Part shown: piece after piece, positions 25,107 through 33,180 of the stretch | Layout of the letters: each line of letters opens with the position of its first letter | How positions within the stretch are numbered: the first letter of the stretch is position 1 | Source: Actinoplanes sp. SE50/110 | Lineage (GTDB): Bacteria; Actinomycetota; Actinomycetes; Mycobacteriales; Micromonosporaceae | Assembly: GCF_900119315.1 (NCBI RefSeq) | Contig: NZ_LT827010.1 | Coordinates: 3,319,001-3,383,000, forward strand | Length of the DNA: 64,000 nt | Reading direction: 5' to 3' | The notes under the pieces: generated by a model | What the model was told of the DNA's origin: nothing | Database searches by the model: none | Seen by the model: the letters and a program-made list of their open reading frames with translations, nothing else | Translations under genes and position numbers: made by a program

Positions 25107-26297
25107 ATGGATTACGAAACCGCGGTGGGCTCGCTGTTCCAGGCCGAGGGGCGAGAAGATCCCTACCCGGCGTACGACGTGATCCGCGCCCACGCGCCGA
25201 TCTTCCCGGTCGGCGACGACCAATGGTTCGTGACCTCGCACGCGCTGGTCAGCCGGCTGCTGCGGGATCCCGGGCTGCGGGTGGCCGACCGCAGCGACTA
25301 CGACCGGCACTGGCCGGACTGGCGGGACAACCGCGGCGTCGCCTCGGTGGTGCTGTCCATGCTGCAGACCAATCCGCCGGACCACTCCCGGGTGCGCCGG
25401 GCCGCCGCGGCCACCTTCACCGCGCGCCGCGTCGCCGGCCTGCGCGACGTGATCACCCGGCAGGTCGGCGACCTGATCGACGAGATGCCGGCCGAGGCCG
25501 ACTTCATCGGCGCCTTCGCCTATCCGCTGCCGATCGCGGTGATCTGCGCGCTGCTCGGCATCCCGGACGGCGAGCGCCGCTGGTTCCGGCAGCGGGCCGC
25601 CGACCTGACCGTGGTCCTGGAGCCGATCAGCACACCGGAGGAGATGGCCCGCGCCGACAAGGCCGGCCGGGAGATCGAGGCGTACTTCACCGGGCTGATC
25701 GCCGACCGCCGGCACACCCCGCGCGAGGATCTGACCAGCGCGCTGGTCGCCGCCGCGGAGACCGACCTGACCGGCGAGGAACTGCTGGCCAACCTGATTC
25801 TGCTGCTGGTCGCCGGCTTCGAGACCACCACCAACCTGCTCGGCACCGGGCTGAAGATCCTGCTCGAGCATCCCGATCAGGCTGATCGGTTGCGGTCCGA
25901 CGCGGGGCTCGCGCCCGCTTTCGTCGAGGAGATCCTGCGGTACGACTCGCCGGTCCAGCTGACCTCCCGCTTCCCGACCGAGCCACTCGACCTCGACGGG
26001 GTGCGGGTGCCCGCCGGCCCGATGCTGACCATGCTGCTGGGCTCGGCGAACCGTGATCCGCAGCGCTACCCCGACCCGCACCGCTTCGACCCGGACCGGC
26101 CGAACATCCAGCCGGTGTCGTTCGGCGGCGGTGCACACTACTGTCTGGGCGCGCCGCTGGCCCGACTGGAGGCGCAGGTGGCCTTCCCGCTGCTGCTCAG
26201 CCGCCTGCCCGGGCTCGCGGCGGCCGGCGCGCCGGTCCGCCGCGACCGTCTCGTGCTGCGCGGATACGCCGCCCTGCCGGTCACCACCGGCCGCTGA
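25107..26297 (+). CDS. Cytochrome P450
   Basis: A 396-residue soluble class I P450 of normal bacterial length. The I-helix oxygen-activating motif is VAGFETTTN, the K-helix ExxR is in EEILRYDSPVQ, and the heme loop is FGGGAHYCLGAPLAR with the thiolate Cys346. It needs ferredoxin and ferredoxin reductase from elsewhere; none is adjacent. The substrate cannot be predicted. The ATG at 25107 is used, and an in-frame ATG at 25095 is possible. Its last 17 bp overlap the 3' end of the convergent F420 gene. Confidence 0.95.
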   Translation: MDYETAVGSLFQAEGREDPYPAYDVIRAHAPIFPVGDDQWFVTSHALVSRLLRDPGLRVADRSDYDRHWPDWRDNRGVASVVLSMLQTNPPDHSRVRRAAAATFTARRVAGLRDVITRQVGDLIDEMPAEADFIGAFAYPLPIAVICALLGIPDGERRWFRQRAADLTVVLEPISTPEEMARADKAGREIEAYFTGLIADRRHTPREDLTSALVAAAETDLTGEELLANLILLLVAGFETTTNLLGTGLKILLEHPDQADRLRSDAGLAPAFVEEILRYDSPVQLTSRFPTEPLDLDGVRVPAGPMLTMLLGSANRDPQRYPDPHRFDPDRPNIQPVSFGGGAHYCLGAPLARLEAQVAFPLLLSRLPGLAAAGAPVRRDRLVLRGYAALPVTTGR

Positions 26298-27228
26298 GCT
26301 CACTCTCGAAGAAGTCCAGGAACCCGTCCGGGTCGGGGCCGGCGTTCATCAGCACCAGATGATCGAAACCGGCCTCGCTGTAGGTCTTCACCGCGTCCCG
26401 GTAGGCCTGCGGGTCCGGGCCGCAGACGAATTGCCGCTGTACGTCTTCGGGGCGCACCGTCTGGGACGCGGCGTCGAAGTTGACCGGGTTCGGCAGCTCC
26501 GACATCACCTTCCAGCCGGTGACCGACCAGCGGGAGGTGCGGTGCGCCTCGGCGACCGCGGCGTCCACGGTGGGCGCCCAGGCCGTCGCGATCTCCGCGT
26601 ACCTAGGCCCCGTTCCGCCTTTTTCCTGAAATGTCGTGACGAGGTCGGCCCGGGGTTCGGTGGCGAACAGGCCGGAGCCGTGCGTGGCGGCCAGCTCGGC
26701 GGCCTGCTTCCCGCCCGCCGCCACCGCGATCACCGGCAGCTCGTCCGGCAGGTCGAACACCCGGGCGTCCTCCAGCTGCAGATGCCTGCCCTGATACGAC
26801 CGGTAGCCGCCCTGCCAGAGCAGGTTGATGATGTCGAGGGCCTCGGCCAGCATCTCCTGCCGGACCGCGACCCCGGGGAAACCCCGGCCCACCACGTGCT
26901 CGTTGAGCCGTTCCCCGGAGCCGATGCCCAGCGTGAACCGGCCGTCCGAGATCAGCGCCAGCGTCGCGGCCGCCTGCGCGATGATCGCCGGGTGATACCG
27001 CACCGTCGGACAGGTCACGCCGGTGGCCAGGCCGAGCCGGTCGGTGCGGGCCGCGATCGCGCTCAGCACATTCCAGGCGAACGGCGAATGGCCCTGCTCC
27101 TCCAGCCACGGGTGGTAGTGGTCGCTCATCTCGACGAAGTCGAAACCGGCCTGCTCGGCGCGGATCGCCTGACGGATCAGCTCCTGGGGGCCGAAGCCCT
27201 CGGCCATCAGCTTGTATCCGATACGCAT
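26281..27228 (-). CDS. F420-dependent oxidoreductase, LLM class, glucose-6-phosphate-dehydrogenase-like
   Basis: A 315-residue luciferase-like monooxygenase-fold enzyme. The N-terminus (MRIGYKLMAEGFGPQELI) and DFVEMSDHYHPWLEEQGHSP match the F420-dependent G6PDH-like subgroup (hydride transfer to coenzyme F420). SDGRFTLGIGSGERLNEHV and VIAVAAGGKQAAELA are typical LLM loops. Substrate may be a sugar phosphate or another alcohol. GAGGGC lies before the ATG at 27228. It lies 40 bp downstream of a second F420-type gene on the same strand, so the two likely form an operon. Confidence 0.9.
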   Translation of the reverse strand: MRIGYKLMAEGFGPQELIRQAIRAEQAGFDFVEMSDHYHPWLEEQGHSPFAWNVLSAIAARTDRLGLATGVTCPTVRYHPAIIAQAAATLALISDGRFTLGIGSGERLNEHVVGRGFPGVAVRQEMLAEALDIINLLWQGGYRSYQGRHLQLEDARVFDLPDELPVIAVAAGGKQAAELAATHGSGLFATEPRADLVTTFQEKGGTGPRYAEIATAWAPTVDAAVAEAHRTSRWSVTGWKVMSELPNPVNFDAASQTVRPEDVQRQFVCGPDPQAYRDAVKTYSEAGFDHLVLMNAGPDPDGFLDFFESELSGRW

Positions 27229-27268
27229 GCCCTCGGGCTTCCCTGGGGCATGCCGGGTAAACGTTTTC

Positions 27269-27688
27269 TCAGACGCGTTCCAGCACCACCACCGGAATCT
27301 CCCGGTCGGTCTTCTTCTGATACTCGTCGTAATCCGGCCAGACCTCGGCCATCTTCGCCCACATCTCCGGCTTCTCCTGCGCCGTGGCGACCCGGGCCCG
27401 TGCCGGGAACCGGTCACCGCGGATCTGCACCTCGACCCGCGGCTCGGCCTCGAGGTTCACGAACCAGGCCGGCGGGGCCGCGGCGCCCCCCTTGGAGGCC
27501 ACCACCAGGTAGGCGCCCCGGTGCTCGCGGAAGATCAGGGCGTGCGAGCGCTGCTCACCCGACTTACGGCCCTTGGTGAACAGGATCAGGATCTCGGTGC
27601 CGTTACGCCAGTGGAAACCGTCCTCGCCGTCGGTCTCCAGATAACGCGCCACATGCGGATCACCGTGCAACTCCATCGCAGAGGTCAT
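27269..27688 (-). CDS. Ddn-like F420H2-dependent reductase family protein
   Basis: A 139-residue protein of the split-barrel nitroreductase/deazaflavin-dependent family. Visible marks are YLETDG, then ILILFTKGRKSGEQRSHAL, with the K-x-R/K-SG-phosphate grip, and GGAAAPPAWFVNLEAEPRV, where W-x-x-N-L is the family signature. Relatives reduce quinones or nitroimidazoles using F420H2 at the membrane. The ATG at 27688 starts the conserved N-terminus. It leads the F420 oxidoreductase gene in an apparent two-gene operon. Confidence 0.9.
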   Translation of the reverse strand: MTSAMELHGDPHVARYLETDGEDGFHWRNGTEILILFTKGRKSGEQRSHALIFREHRGAYLVVASKGGAAAPPAWFVNLEAEPRVEVQIRGDRFPARARVATAQEKPEMWAKMAEVWPDYDEYQKKTDREIPVVVLERV

Positions 27689-27795
27689 GCGCCCCACCGT
27701 ACCCACGCGGCGATCACTTAAGGATTCTGTGCCGGTCAACCGAATCGCAACCGGTCTGCACTCCAACCGGGCACCGTCCGCCCGAACGGAAGGAC

Positions 27796-28065
27796 ATGAC
27801 CGACACGATGGTGGTGGAGCTGGGCCTGCAGGCCATGACGATCGCGGCGAAGTTGTCCGCGCCGATCCTGCTGACCGCGCTCGCGATCGGGTTCGCCATC
27901 TCGCTGTTCCAGTCGGTGACCCAGATCCAGGAGGCCACCCTGTCGTTCGTCCCGAAGGCGGTCGCGATCGGCGCGGTGCTGCTGTTCACCGGCAACTGGA
28001 TGCTGCACCAGATGATGACGTACACCACCCAGCTCTTCGACAAGGTTCCCGAGCTGCTCCGCTGA
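27796..28065 (+). CDS. fliQ: Flagellar export apparatus protein FliQ
   Basis: An 89-residue protein of the exact size and pattern of FliQ: two transmembrane helices (about 18-38 and 53-72), the loop FQSVTQIQEATLSFVPKA, which is the family's most conserved stretch, and a short polar tail. FliQ is part of the FliPQR export gate of the flagellar type III secretion system in the cytoplasmic membrane. GGAAGG stands four bases before the ATG. No other flagellar gene is in this window, so this is either an isolated second copy or a displaced single gene. Confidence 0.9.
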   Translation: MTDTMVVELGLQAMTIAAKLSAPILLTALAIGFAISLFQSVTQIQEATLSFVPKAVAIGAVLLFTGNWMLHQMMTYTTQLFDKVPELLR

Positions 28066-28108
28066 ACCGCCGGCGTTAATCGCTGGACCGCGGTGCGAGG
28101 ATGCGGGC

Positions 28109-28648
28109 ATGCGCAAGATTCCGACGGTGTTCCAGCGTGATCCCGAGGACCGCAGACGGGTGCTGCCCGAAGCCCACCCCGACTGCGCCTGGGTGCTGGC
28201 CGGCGAGGGCGTCGCCACCAGGAAATACGACGGGACCTGCGTGCTCCTCGACGAGGACGGCACCTGGTGGGCCCGGCGCGAGGTCCGCCCGGCCCGCACC
28301 CGGCCGCCCGGCTACCGCCCGGTGATGACCGACGAGAACACCGGCCGGACCGTCGGCTGGGAGCCGATCGCCCAGTCCTCCTACGCCGCCTGCCACCTCG
28401 AGGCGGTCGCCCGCGGCACGTCCTGGCGGCCCGGCACGTACGAACTGATCGGCCCGAAGATCAACGGCAACCCGGAGCGGGTGCCCGGCCACGAACTCGT
28501 CGCCCACGCCGACGCCGAACGCTTCGACGTTCCCCGCGACCTGGCCGGCCTCCGCGAGTGGATTCTGGCCCATCCCCGGTACGAGGGCCTGGTCTGGCAT
28601 CACCCGGACGGCCGTCGCGCCAAACTCAAATACCGCGACTTCGCCTGA
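28109..28648 (+). CDS. RNA-ligase-like nucleotidyltransferase (RLIG1/DUF5565-like)
   Basis: A compact 179-residue protein with the covalent nucleotidyltransferase motifs in order. Motif I is TRKYDGT with Lys39 as the presumed AMP-accepting lysine. A motif III-like segment is TYELIGPKINGNPE, motif IV is YEGLVWHH and motif V is AKLKYRDF (Lys172, Lys174). The order and spacing, and the LIGPKINGNPE phrase, resemble the DUF5565 family that includes vertebrate RLIG1 (C12orf29), a 5'-3' RNA ligase. Expected activity is ATP-dependent RNA end joining or self-adenylylation. It lies 43 bp after fliQ. It converges on the EamA gene with a 23-bp overlap. Confidence 0.8.
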   Translation: MRKIPTVFQRDPEDRRRVLPEAHPDCAWVLAGEGVATRKYDGTCVLLDEDGTWWARREVRPARTRPPGYRPVMTDENTGRTVGWEPIAQSSYAACHLEAVARGTSWRPGTYELIGPKINGNPERVPGHELVAHADAERFDVPRDLAGLREWILAHPRYEGLVWHHPDGRRAKLKYRDFA

Positions 28649-29603
28649 CCGACCGGGCGCCGACGCGGGGTCGCGGCGTTCGGCGGACGATGTCGTTCCC
28701 CCGGGCGTACGTGGGCGAGCGTTCGGCGCGGGAGCGACCCTCCAGCCGCTGGCCGTAGTAGGTGCCGGCGAGCACCAGTGCGATGCCGAGCAGGGCGGCC
28801 GGCGTGAGACGGTCGCCGGCCAGGGCGACGCCGAACAGCACCGCCCAGACCGGCTCGGTGCCGAGCAGCAGACTGGCGCGGGAGGCGGAGGTGCGCCGGA
28901 TCGCCCACAGCTGCACGACGAAAGCGAAGACGCTGCAGCCCAGCGCCAGGTAGGTGACCGCCGCCCACTGCGCCGGGCCGTAGGCGGCGACCGCCGCGGG
29001 CAGGGCCCGGGCGGCCACGGTCGAGCACACGACCGCCCCGGTCAGGGTCTGCAGGGCGGCCAGCGTCGCGGTGTCGTGCGACCGGCCCCGGGTCAGGTGG
29101 GCCGACAGGGTCACGTGCGCGGCGCGGACCACGGCGGCGGCCAGCATCAGGGCGTCGCCTGCTGACGGCGTACGCAGGCCTGGTCCGGCGACCAGGAAGA
29201 CCACGCCGAGCGTGGCAGCGGCCGCGCCCCCGAAGAATGCCGGCGGCAGCCATCGCCGCCGGGTGAAGCCCTCCAGGATCGGGGTCATCAGGATGGTCAG
29301 GCTGATCAACACGCCGGCGTTGGTGGCGCTGGTCATCGACAACCCGAAGGTTTCCAGGATCAGCACCGACGTCTGGGTGACGCCGAGCCCGACGCCGACC
29401 AGGAGCTCCCGGCGGTCGAAACGGCCGCGGGACCGGCGCACCGCCAGGGCCGGCAGCAGCGCCACCGCCGAGATCAGGAAGCGCAGCGCCAGCAGCACCA
29501 GCACGCCGCCCGCCGCGACCAGGGTCTTCGCCGTCAGGTAGCTGCTGCCCCAGACCACGGCGACGGCCAGCAGGAGAAGATCGCCCACGCGAGAAGTCGA
29601 CAC
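28626..29603 (-). CDS. EamA/DMT family transporter
   Basis: A 325-residue integral membrane protein with ten predicted helices in two EamA repeats. The first begins LLLLAVAVVWGSSYLTAK and the second includes LGTEPVWAVLFGVALAGDRL, the characteristic EP loop. GTG at 29603 is chosen just before the first helix. The facing LysR gene is 72 bp away and probably regulates it, a common arrangement for metabolite exporters. The substrate is unknown. The basic C-terminal tail overlaps the convergent RNA ligase gene by 23 bp. Confidence 0.85.
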   Translation of the reverse strand: MSTSRVGDLLLLAVAVVWGSSYLTAKTLVAAGGVLVLLALRFLISAVALLPALAVRRSRGRFDRRELLVGVGLGVTQTSVLILETFGLSMTSATNAGVLISLTILMTPILEGFTRRRWLPPAFFGGAAAATLGVVFLVAGPGLRTPSAGDALMLAAAVVRAAHVTLSAHLTRGRSHDTATLAALQTLTGAVVCSTVAARALPAAVAAYGPAQWAAVTYLALGCSVFAFVVQLWAIRRTSASRASLLLGTEPVWAVLFGVALAGDRLTPAALLGIALVLAGTYYGQRLEGRSRAERSPTYARGNDIVRRTPRPRVGARSVRRSRGI

Positions 29604-29675
29604 ACGGTGAGCGTCGGCGGCGGCGATCCGGTAGACAAGAGGGCAACCTCTGAATCGACGATGTAGTGGAGCCTT

Positions 29676-30563
29676 GTGGATCCGCACCACCTGCGACTGT
29701 TGCGTGAGCTCAGGGACCGGGGCAGTGTCGCCGCCGTGGCCCGTGCGCTGCACATCACGCCGTCCGCGGTGTCCCAGCAGCTGAACACGCTGCAGCGCTC
29801 GGCGCGGGTGCCGCTGACCGAGCGGGCCGGGCGGCGGCTGGTGCTCACCGCGGCCGGGCGGGCCCTGGCCGCGGCCGCGGTCGACGTGCTGACCGCGCTG
29901 GACCGGGCCGACCGGGCGGTCGGCGCCCACCTCGACGACCCGCTGTCCCCGGTCACCGTCGCGGCCTTCCACAGCGCCGCGCTGACCTGGTTCCCGGAGC
30001 TGATCCGGCGGGCCCCGCAGGTCCGCTGCGCCGACGAGGACGTGGCCCGCGCCGACTTCCCCGGTCTGGCCGGCGACTACGACCTGGTGATCGCGCACCG
30101 GGTGGCGCACAGCCCGCCGTGGCCGGCCGACCGGGTGACCGTGCTGCCGCTGATCTACGAGCCGATCCATGTGGCGATGCCGGTCGGCTCCCCACTGGCC
30201 GACAGGCAGCGGCTGACCGCGGCCGACGTCGCCGGCCAGCCGTGGATCAGCGTGCACGAGGGGTTCCCGGTCGGCGGGGTGCTCACCGCGATCGCCGCGG
30301 CGGCCGGGCGACCCCTCGACATCGTGCACCGGGTCAACGAGTTCACCGTCACGGCGGCGATGGTCGCGGCCGGTGCCGGGCTGGCGATCATGCCGGCGCT
30401 CACCACCGTGCCGGATCCGCGGGTGGTGCTGCGGCCGCTCGCCGACCTGCCCGCCGGGCGGCACATCGACGTGCTGACCCGCCCGGAGACGCTGCACCGG
30501 GCATCGGTCCGGGCCGTGCTCGGCGCGCTGCGCGAGATCAGCCGTTCCGGTGGTGCTTCTTGA
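29676..30563 (+). CDS. LysR family transcriptional regulator
   Basis: A 295-residue protein. The N-terminal winged HTH is RELRDRGSVAAVARALHITP followed by SAVSQQLNTLQ (recognition helix), then the linker helix and a LysR substrate-binding domain from about residue 88 (SPVTVAAFHSAALTWFPELI). GTG at 29676 with GGAG four bases upstream is used. Its divergent position makes the EamA gene the likely target. Its 3' end overlaps the next leftward gene by 26 bp. Confidence 0.9.
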   Translation: MDPHHLRLLRELRDRGSVAAVARALHITPSAVSQQLNTLQRSARVPLTERAGRRLVLTAAGRALAAAAVDVLTALDRADRAVGAHLDDPLSPVTVAAFHSAALTWFPELIRRAPQVRCADEDVARADFPGLAGDYDLVIAHRVAHSPPWPADRVTVLPLIYEPIHVAMPVGSPLADRQRLTAADVAGQPWISVHEGFPVGGVLTAIAAAAGRPLDIVHRVNEFTVTAAMVAAGAGLAIMPALTTVPDPRVVLRPLADLPAGRHIDVLTRPETLHRASVRAVLGALREISRSGGAS

Positions 30564-31413
30564 CGTACGTGTAACCGGGCCCCATCGCGTCCTCGTCGAT
30601 CAGTTCGTTCTCCACCGCCCACTGGTAGGCGGCCATCTGCCTCTCGGACGGCTGCGCCCCGGGCGGAAGTTTCCGGATGAACCCCTTCACCCAGTGCTCG
30701 CGCCGGTCGTGGTGCTCGTCGTCCTCGTCGTCGTCCTCGTGCGGATGCGGCGCGGGCTCCACCAGCGGGGCGTAGAACAGCAGGTCCACCGGGTCCTGTC
30801 CGTCGACCGCGGGGTAGCAGGCCAGCCCGTCCGCGTCGGTGCTGCCGGTCACCCGGGTCACGTAACCCTCCCGGATCAGCTGGTCCACCGCGTTTTTCAG
30901 CAGGAACGTGCCCTTCTGCCCGCGGCCCAGCCCGGCCTGCCCGGCCAGCGAGTCCTCCGGGAACACCGCGCTGCCGTCCTCGAACACCCGGCCCAGCCCG
31001 CGGATCACCTTGAGCACCTGCCCGCGGTTCGACGGCCGGGGATCGAAATCCCGGGTCACCACCAGCGGGTCGTATTCGTGGTAGTAGTTGACGCCGTCGA
31101 TCCGCATCGGGTCGTCGAGCACCCGGGTCCGCACCACCACCGCGTCCCGCCCGGCCTGCCAGGTGACGGTCACGACCGTCCCGGTCTGGACGTCGGCCGG
31201 CCATCCGATGCCGCTGAACCGCCAGGTGGGCTCGCGCTCCACGGCGGTCTCGAACACCTCACGGACCGCGGTGATCCCCTTGACCCGGTGCTCCAGCACC
31301 ACCATCACCGGATCCCGGCCGATCAGCGCCTCGGCGATCTCCTCCGCGACCGGGCAGACCAACCCCTCCAGGTCCGCTCGCCACAGCGTCACCCGTCGCG
31401 TCACGGTCCGCAT
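30538..31413 (-). CDS. Hypothetical protein, 291 aa
   Basis: A soluble protein that I do not recognise. The N-terminal third includes VMVVLEHRVKGITAVREVFE. The centre has YYHEYDPLVVTRDFDPRPSN, and an Asp/Glu/His-rich patch (EDDDEDDEHHDRREH) lies near residue 245, which may bind metal. The last part, PSERQMAAYQWAVENELIDE, resembles helical tails of actinobacterial housekeeping-like unknowns. GGGAGGGG precedes the ATG at 31413 by a few bases, so the long upstream extension in that frame can be ignored. It is transcribed alone. Confidence 0.75.
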   Translation of the reverse strand: MRTVTRRVTLWRADLEGLVCPVAEEIAEALIGRDPVMVVLEHRVKGITAVREVFETAVEREPTWRFSGIGWPADVQTGTVVTVTWQAGRDAVVVRTRVLDDPMRIDGVNYYHEYDPLVVTRDFDPRPSNRGQVLKVIRGLGRVFEDGSAVFPEDSLAGQAGLGRGQKGTFLLKNAVDQLIREGYVTRVTGSTDADGLACYPAVDGQDPVDLLFYAPLVEPAPHPHEDDDEDDEHHDRREHWVKGFIRKLPPGAQPSERQMAAYQWAVENELIDEDAMGPGYTYVKKHHRNG

Positions 31414-31503
31414 GTCCCCTCCCAAAACCCCAGGCCAGAAGATGCTCGCACACCGCCGGGTCCGCTGTGGCCGCCGGTTGTCGACTTGGTGGGTTCCCGC
31501 GCA

Positions 31504-31644
31504 ATGGGGCTCACCCATGTTCTGGCGGCGGAGGCGGGCTCGACCGGTCCTTCGCTCCTGACCTTCATGTCCGTTCTCGCCATGATCGGCGGCCTGGCGA
31601 CGGTCGTCCCGGGCGTGACCGGTGCCGTTCCCTGCGCCACCTGA
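31504..31644 (+). CDS. Possible small hydrophobic peptide, 46 aa
   Basis: ATG at 31504 opens a short frame with one hydrophobic segment (LLTFMSVLAMIGGLATVVPG) and a stop at 31644. There is no good ribosome site. It is included because the surrounding 380-bp gap between 31413 and 31797 is otherwise empty and the composition is membrane-like rather than low-complexity. Confidence 0.25.
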   Translation: MGLTHVLAAEAGSTGPSLLTFMSVLAMIGGLATVVPGVTGAVPCAT

Positions 31645-31796
31645 CCCGCTCCCGTTGAGCGTGCCGGGCCCGCATGGCGGGGCTCCGCCCTTTACCGAGA
31701 AAGTCTCACGGACAGGTGCCGTTCCCACCCGCGCGGCGAGGTGAGACGGGAGCGGTAGGGCGCGGCGGTGCGGCCCTGCGGCGAGCGGAGCGGCGG

Positions 31797-32303
31797 TCAG
31801 GGGGCGTCGAGGATGCCGTAACGGGCGAGGATGGCGGCGCGGCGTTCCTGGTTGACGGTGCGGACCCGGCGGGCGATGAAGAAGACGTCGAGCAGTGTCC
31901 ACACGCCCACGCCGCCGAGGGTGAACAGCATGACGATCGAGCGGGCGGTGTCTCCGAGGTAGAAGCGGTGACCGCCGAAGATGCCACAGACGCACCACAG
32001 CACGTACGCGATAAGCGGATTTTTCCGGACTGATGCATATTCCGCCTCGGCGCGGAGAAGCCGCAAGCGCTCCCACTCCGGAAGGGGCACCCCGGAGGTG
32101 GGCCGCGGGCCGGGTGGGTGGGTCTCCGGCAAGGATGAGCCCGGAGCGGGCCGCGCGCCGGGTGGGCGGATCTCCGGGAGGGATGAGCCGTGAGTCGGCC
32201 GCGGCGGTCGGCTGTCCGGAACCGGATGCGCGGCAGGCGGGAAACCGGTGCCCGGGGCTCTGCCCGGGGGAGGCTCCGTGGGTTCGGAGTGGGGCGCGGG
32301 CAC
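31797..32303 (-). CDS. TM2 domain membrane protein with Pro-rich N-terminus
   Basis: A 168-residue protein. About 75 N-terminal residues are Pro/Gly/Ser-rich with a repeated phrase GSSLPE(T/I)(H/R)PPG. A charged helix (EWERLRLLRAEAEYAS) follows. The TM2 domain comes next: LIAYVLWCVCGIFGGHRFYL, GD, then IVMLFTLGGVGVWTLLDVFF. TM2 domains are paired helices linked by a short loop, of unknown function. The C-terminus is basic. GTG at 32303 starts two bases after the upstream methyltransferase stop, so they are co-transcribed. Confidence 0.85.
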   Translation of the reverse strand: MPAPHSEPTEPPPGRAPGTGFPPAAHPVPDSRPPRPTHGSSLPEIRPPGARPAPGSSLPETHPPGPRPTSGVPLPEWERLRLLRAEAEYASVRKNPLIAYVLWCVCGIFGGHRFYLGDTARSIVMLFTLGGVGVWTLLDVFFIARRVRTVNQERRAAILARYGILDAP

Positions 32304-32305
32304 GG

Positions 32306-33100
32306 TCAGGGCTTCCGGGCGACGGCGCCGAAGAGGGAGGCGTCGACCGGGGTGGGGTGTTCCGGGTCGGCGGGGTCGGGGCGCCAGTCGCCGATCGCCG
32401 TGATGCCGGGCGCGATCGGGTCGAGGCCGGCGAAATAGTCCTCGAACGCGGCGCGGGTGCGCGGGTGGACGTCGGAGCGGCCGGTGCGCAGCGACTCGTC
32501 CCAGTTCGCCTTCAGTTCCGGGGTGAGGAAGTCGGTGGTGGCGCTGGTCATCGTCAGGTAGCTGCCGGCCGGGAGGGCGTCGACGAGGGTGTGGACGATC
32601 TCGGTGGCGCGGGCGTGGTCGGGGAGGAAGTGGATGACGGCGACCAGGATCAGCGCGACCGGCCGGGTCAGGTCGAGGATGTCGAGGGCGGCCAGGATCT
32701 CCTCGGGCCGGCGCAGGTCCTGCTCCAGGTAGCGGGTGCGGCCTTCGGGGGTGCTGGTGAGCAGGGCTCGGGCGTGGACCATGACCATCGGGTCGTTGTC
32801 GACGTAGACGATCCGGCTGTCCGGGGCGACCCGCTGGGCGACCTGGTGGGTGTTGTCGGCGGTGGGCAGGCCGGTGCCGATGTCCAGGAACTGGCGGATG
32901 CCGGCCTCGCCGGCCAGGTGGCCGACGGCGCGGCGCAGGAAGGCGCGGTTGGCGCGGGCGGCGATCCGGGCCGCGGGGTAGGACCGGGCCAGCAGGTCGC
33001 CGGACTCCCGGTCGGCGGCGAAGTTGTCCTTGCCGCCCAGCCAGTAGTTGTAGCGGCGGGCCGGGTGCGGCACCCCGGTGTCGAGCTTGTCGATCGTCAC
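32306..33100 (-). CDS. SAV2177/DUF574-family SAM-dependent methyltransferase
   Basis: A 264-residue protein of the actinomycete-specific SAV2177 family. The hallmark N-terminus is present (DTGVPHPARRYNYWLGGKDN), as are FLDIGTGLPTADNTHQVAQ (SAM motif I), RIVYVDNDPMVMVHARALL and the later LILVAVIHFLPD. These proteins are numerous in actinomycetes and mostly uncharacterised. GTG at 33100 is chosen because the conserved part begins there; longer readings are less likely. Downstream is the TM2 gene. Confidence 0.85.
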   Translation of the reverse strand: MTIDKLDTGVPHPARRYNYWLGGKDNFAADRESGDLLARSYPAARIAARANRAFLRRAVGHLAGEAGIRQFLDIGTGLPTADNTHQVAQRVAPDSRIVYVDNDPMVMVHARALLTSTPEGRTRYLEQDLRRPEEILAALDILDLTRPVALILVAVIHFLPDHARATEIVHTLVDALPAGSYLTMTSATTDFLTPELKANWDESLRTGRSDVHPRTRAAFEDYFAGLDPIAPGITAIGDWRPDPADPEHPTPVDASLFGAVARKP

Positions 33101-33180
33101 CGGACGGATCCTAATAGGATGACGTATGCCCTGGTAGAGGCGGATGATGATCACTCACCGTGTTCAGTTGACCGCCTAGA

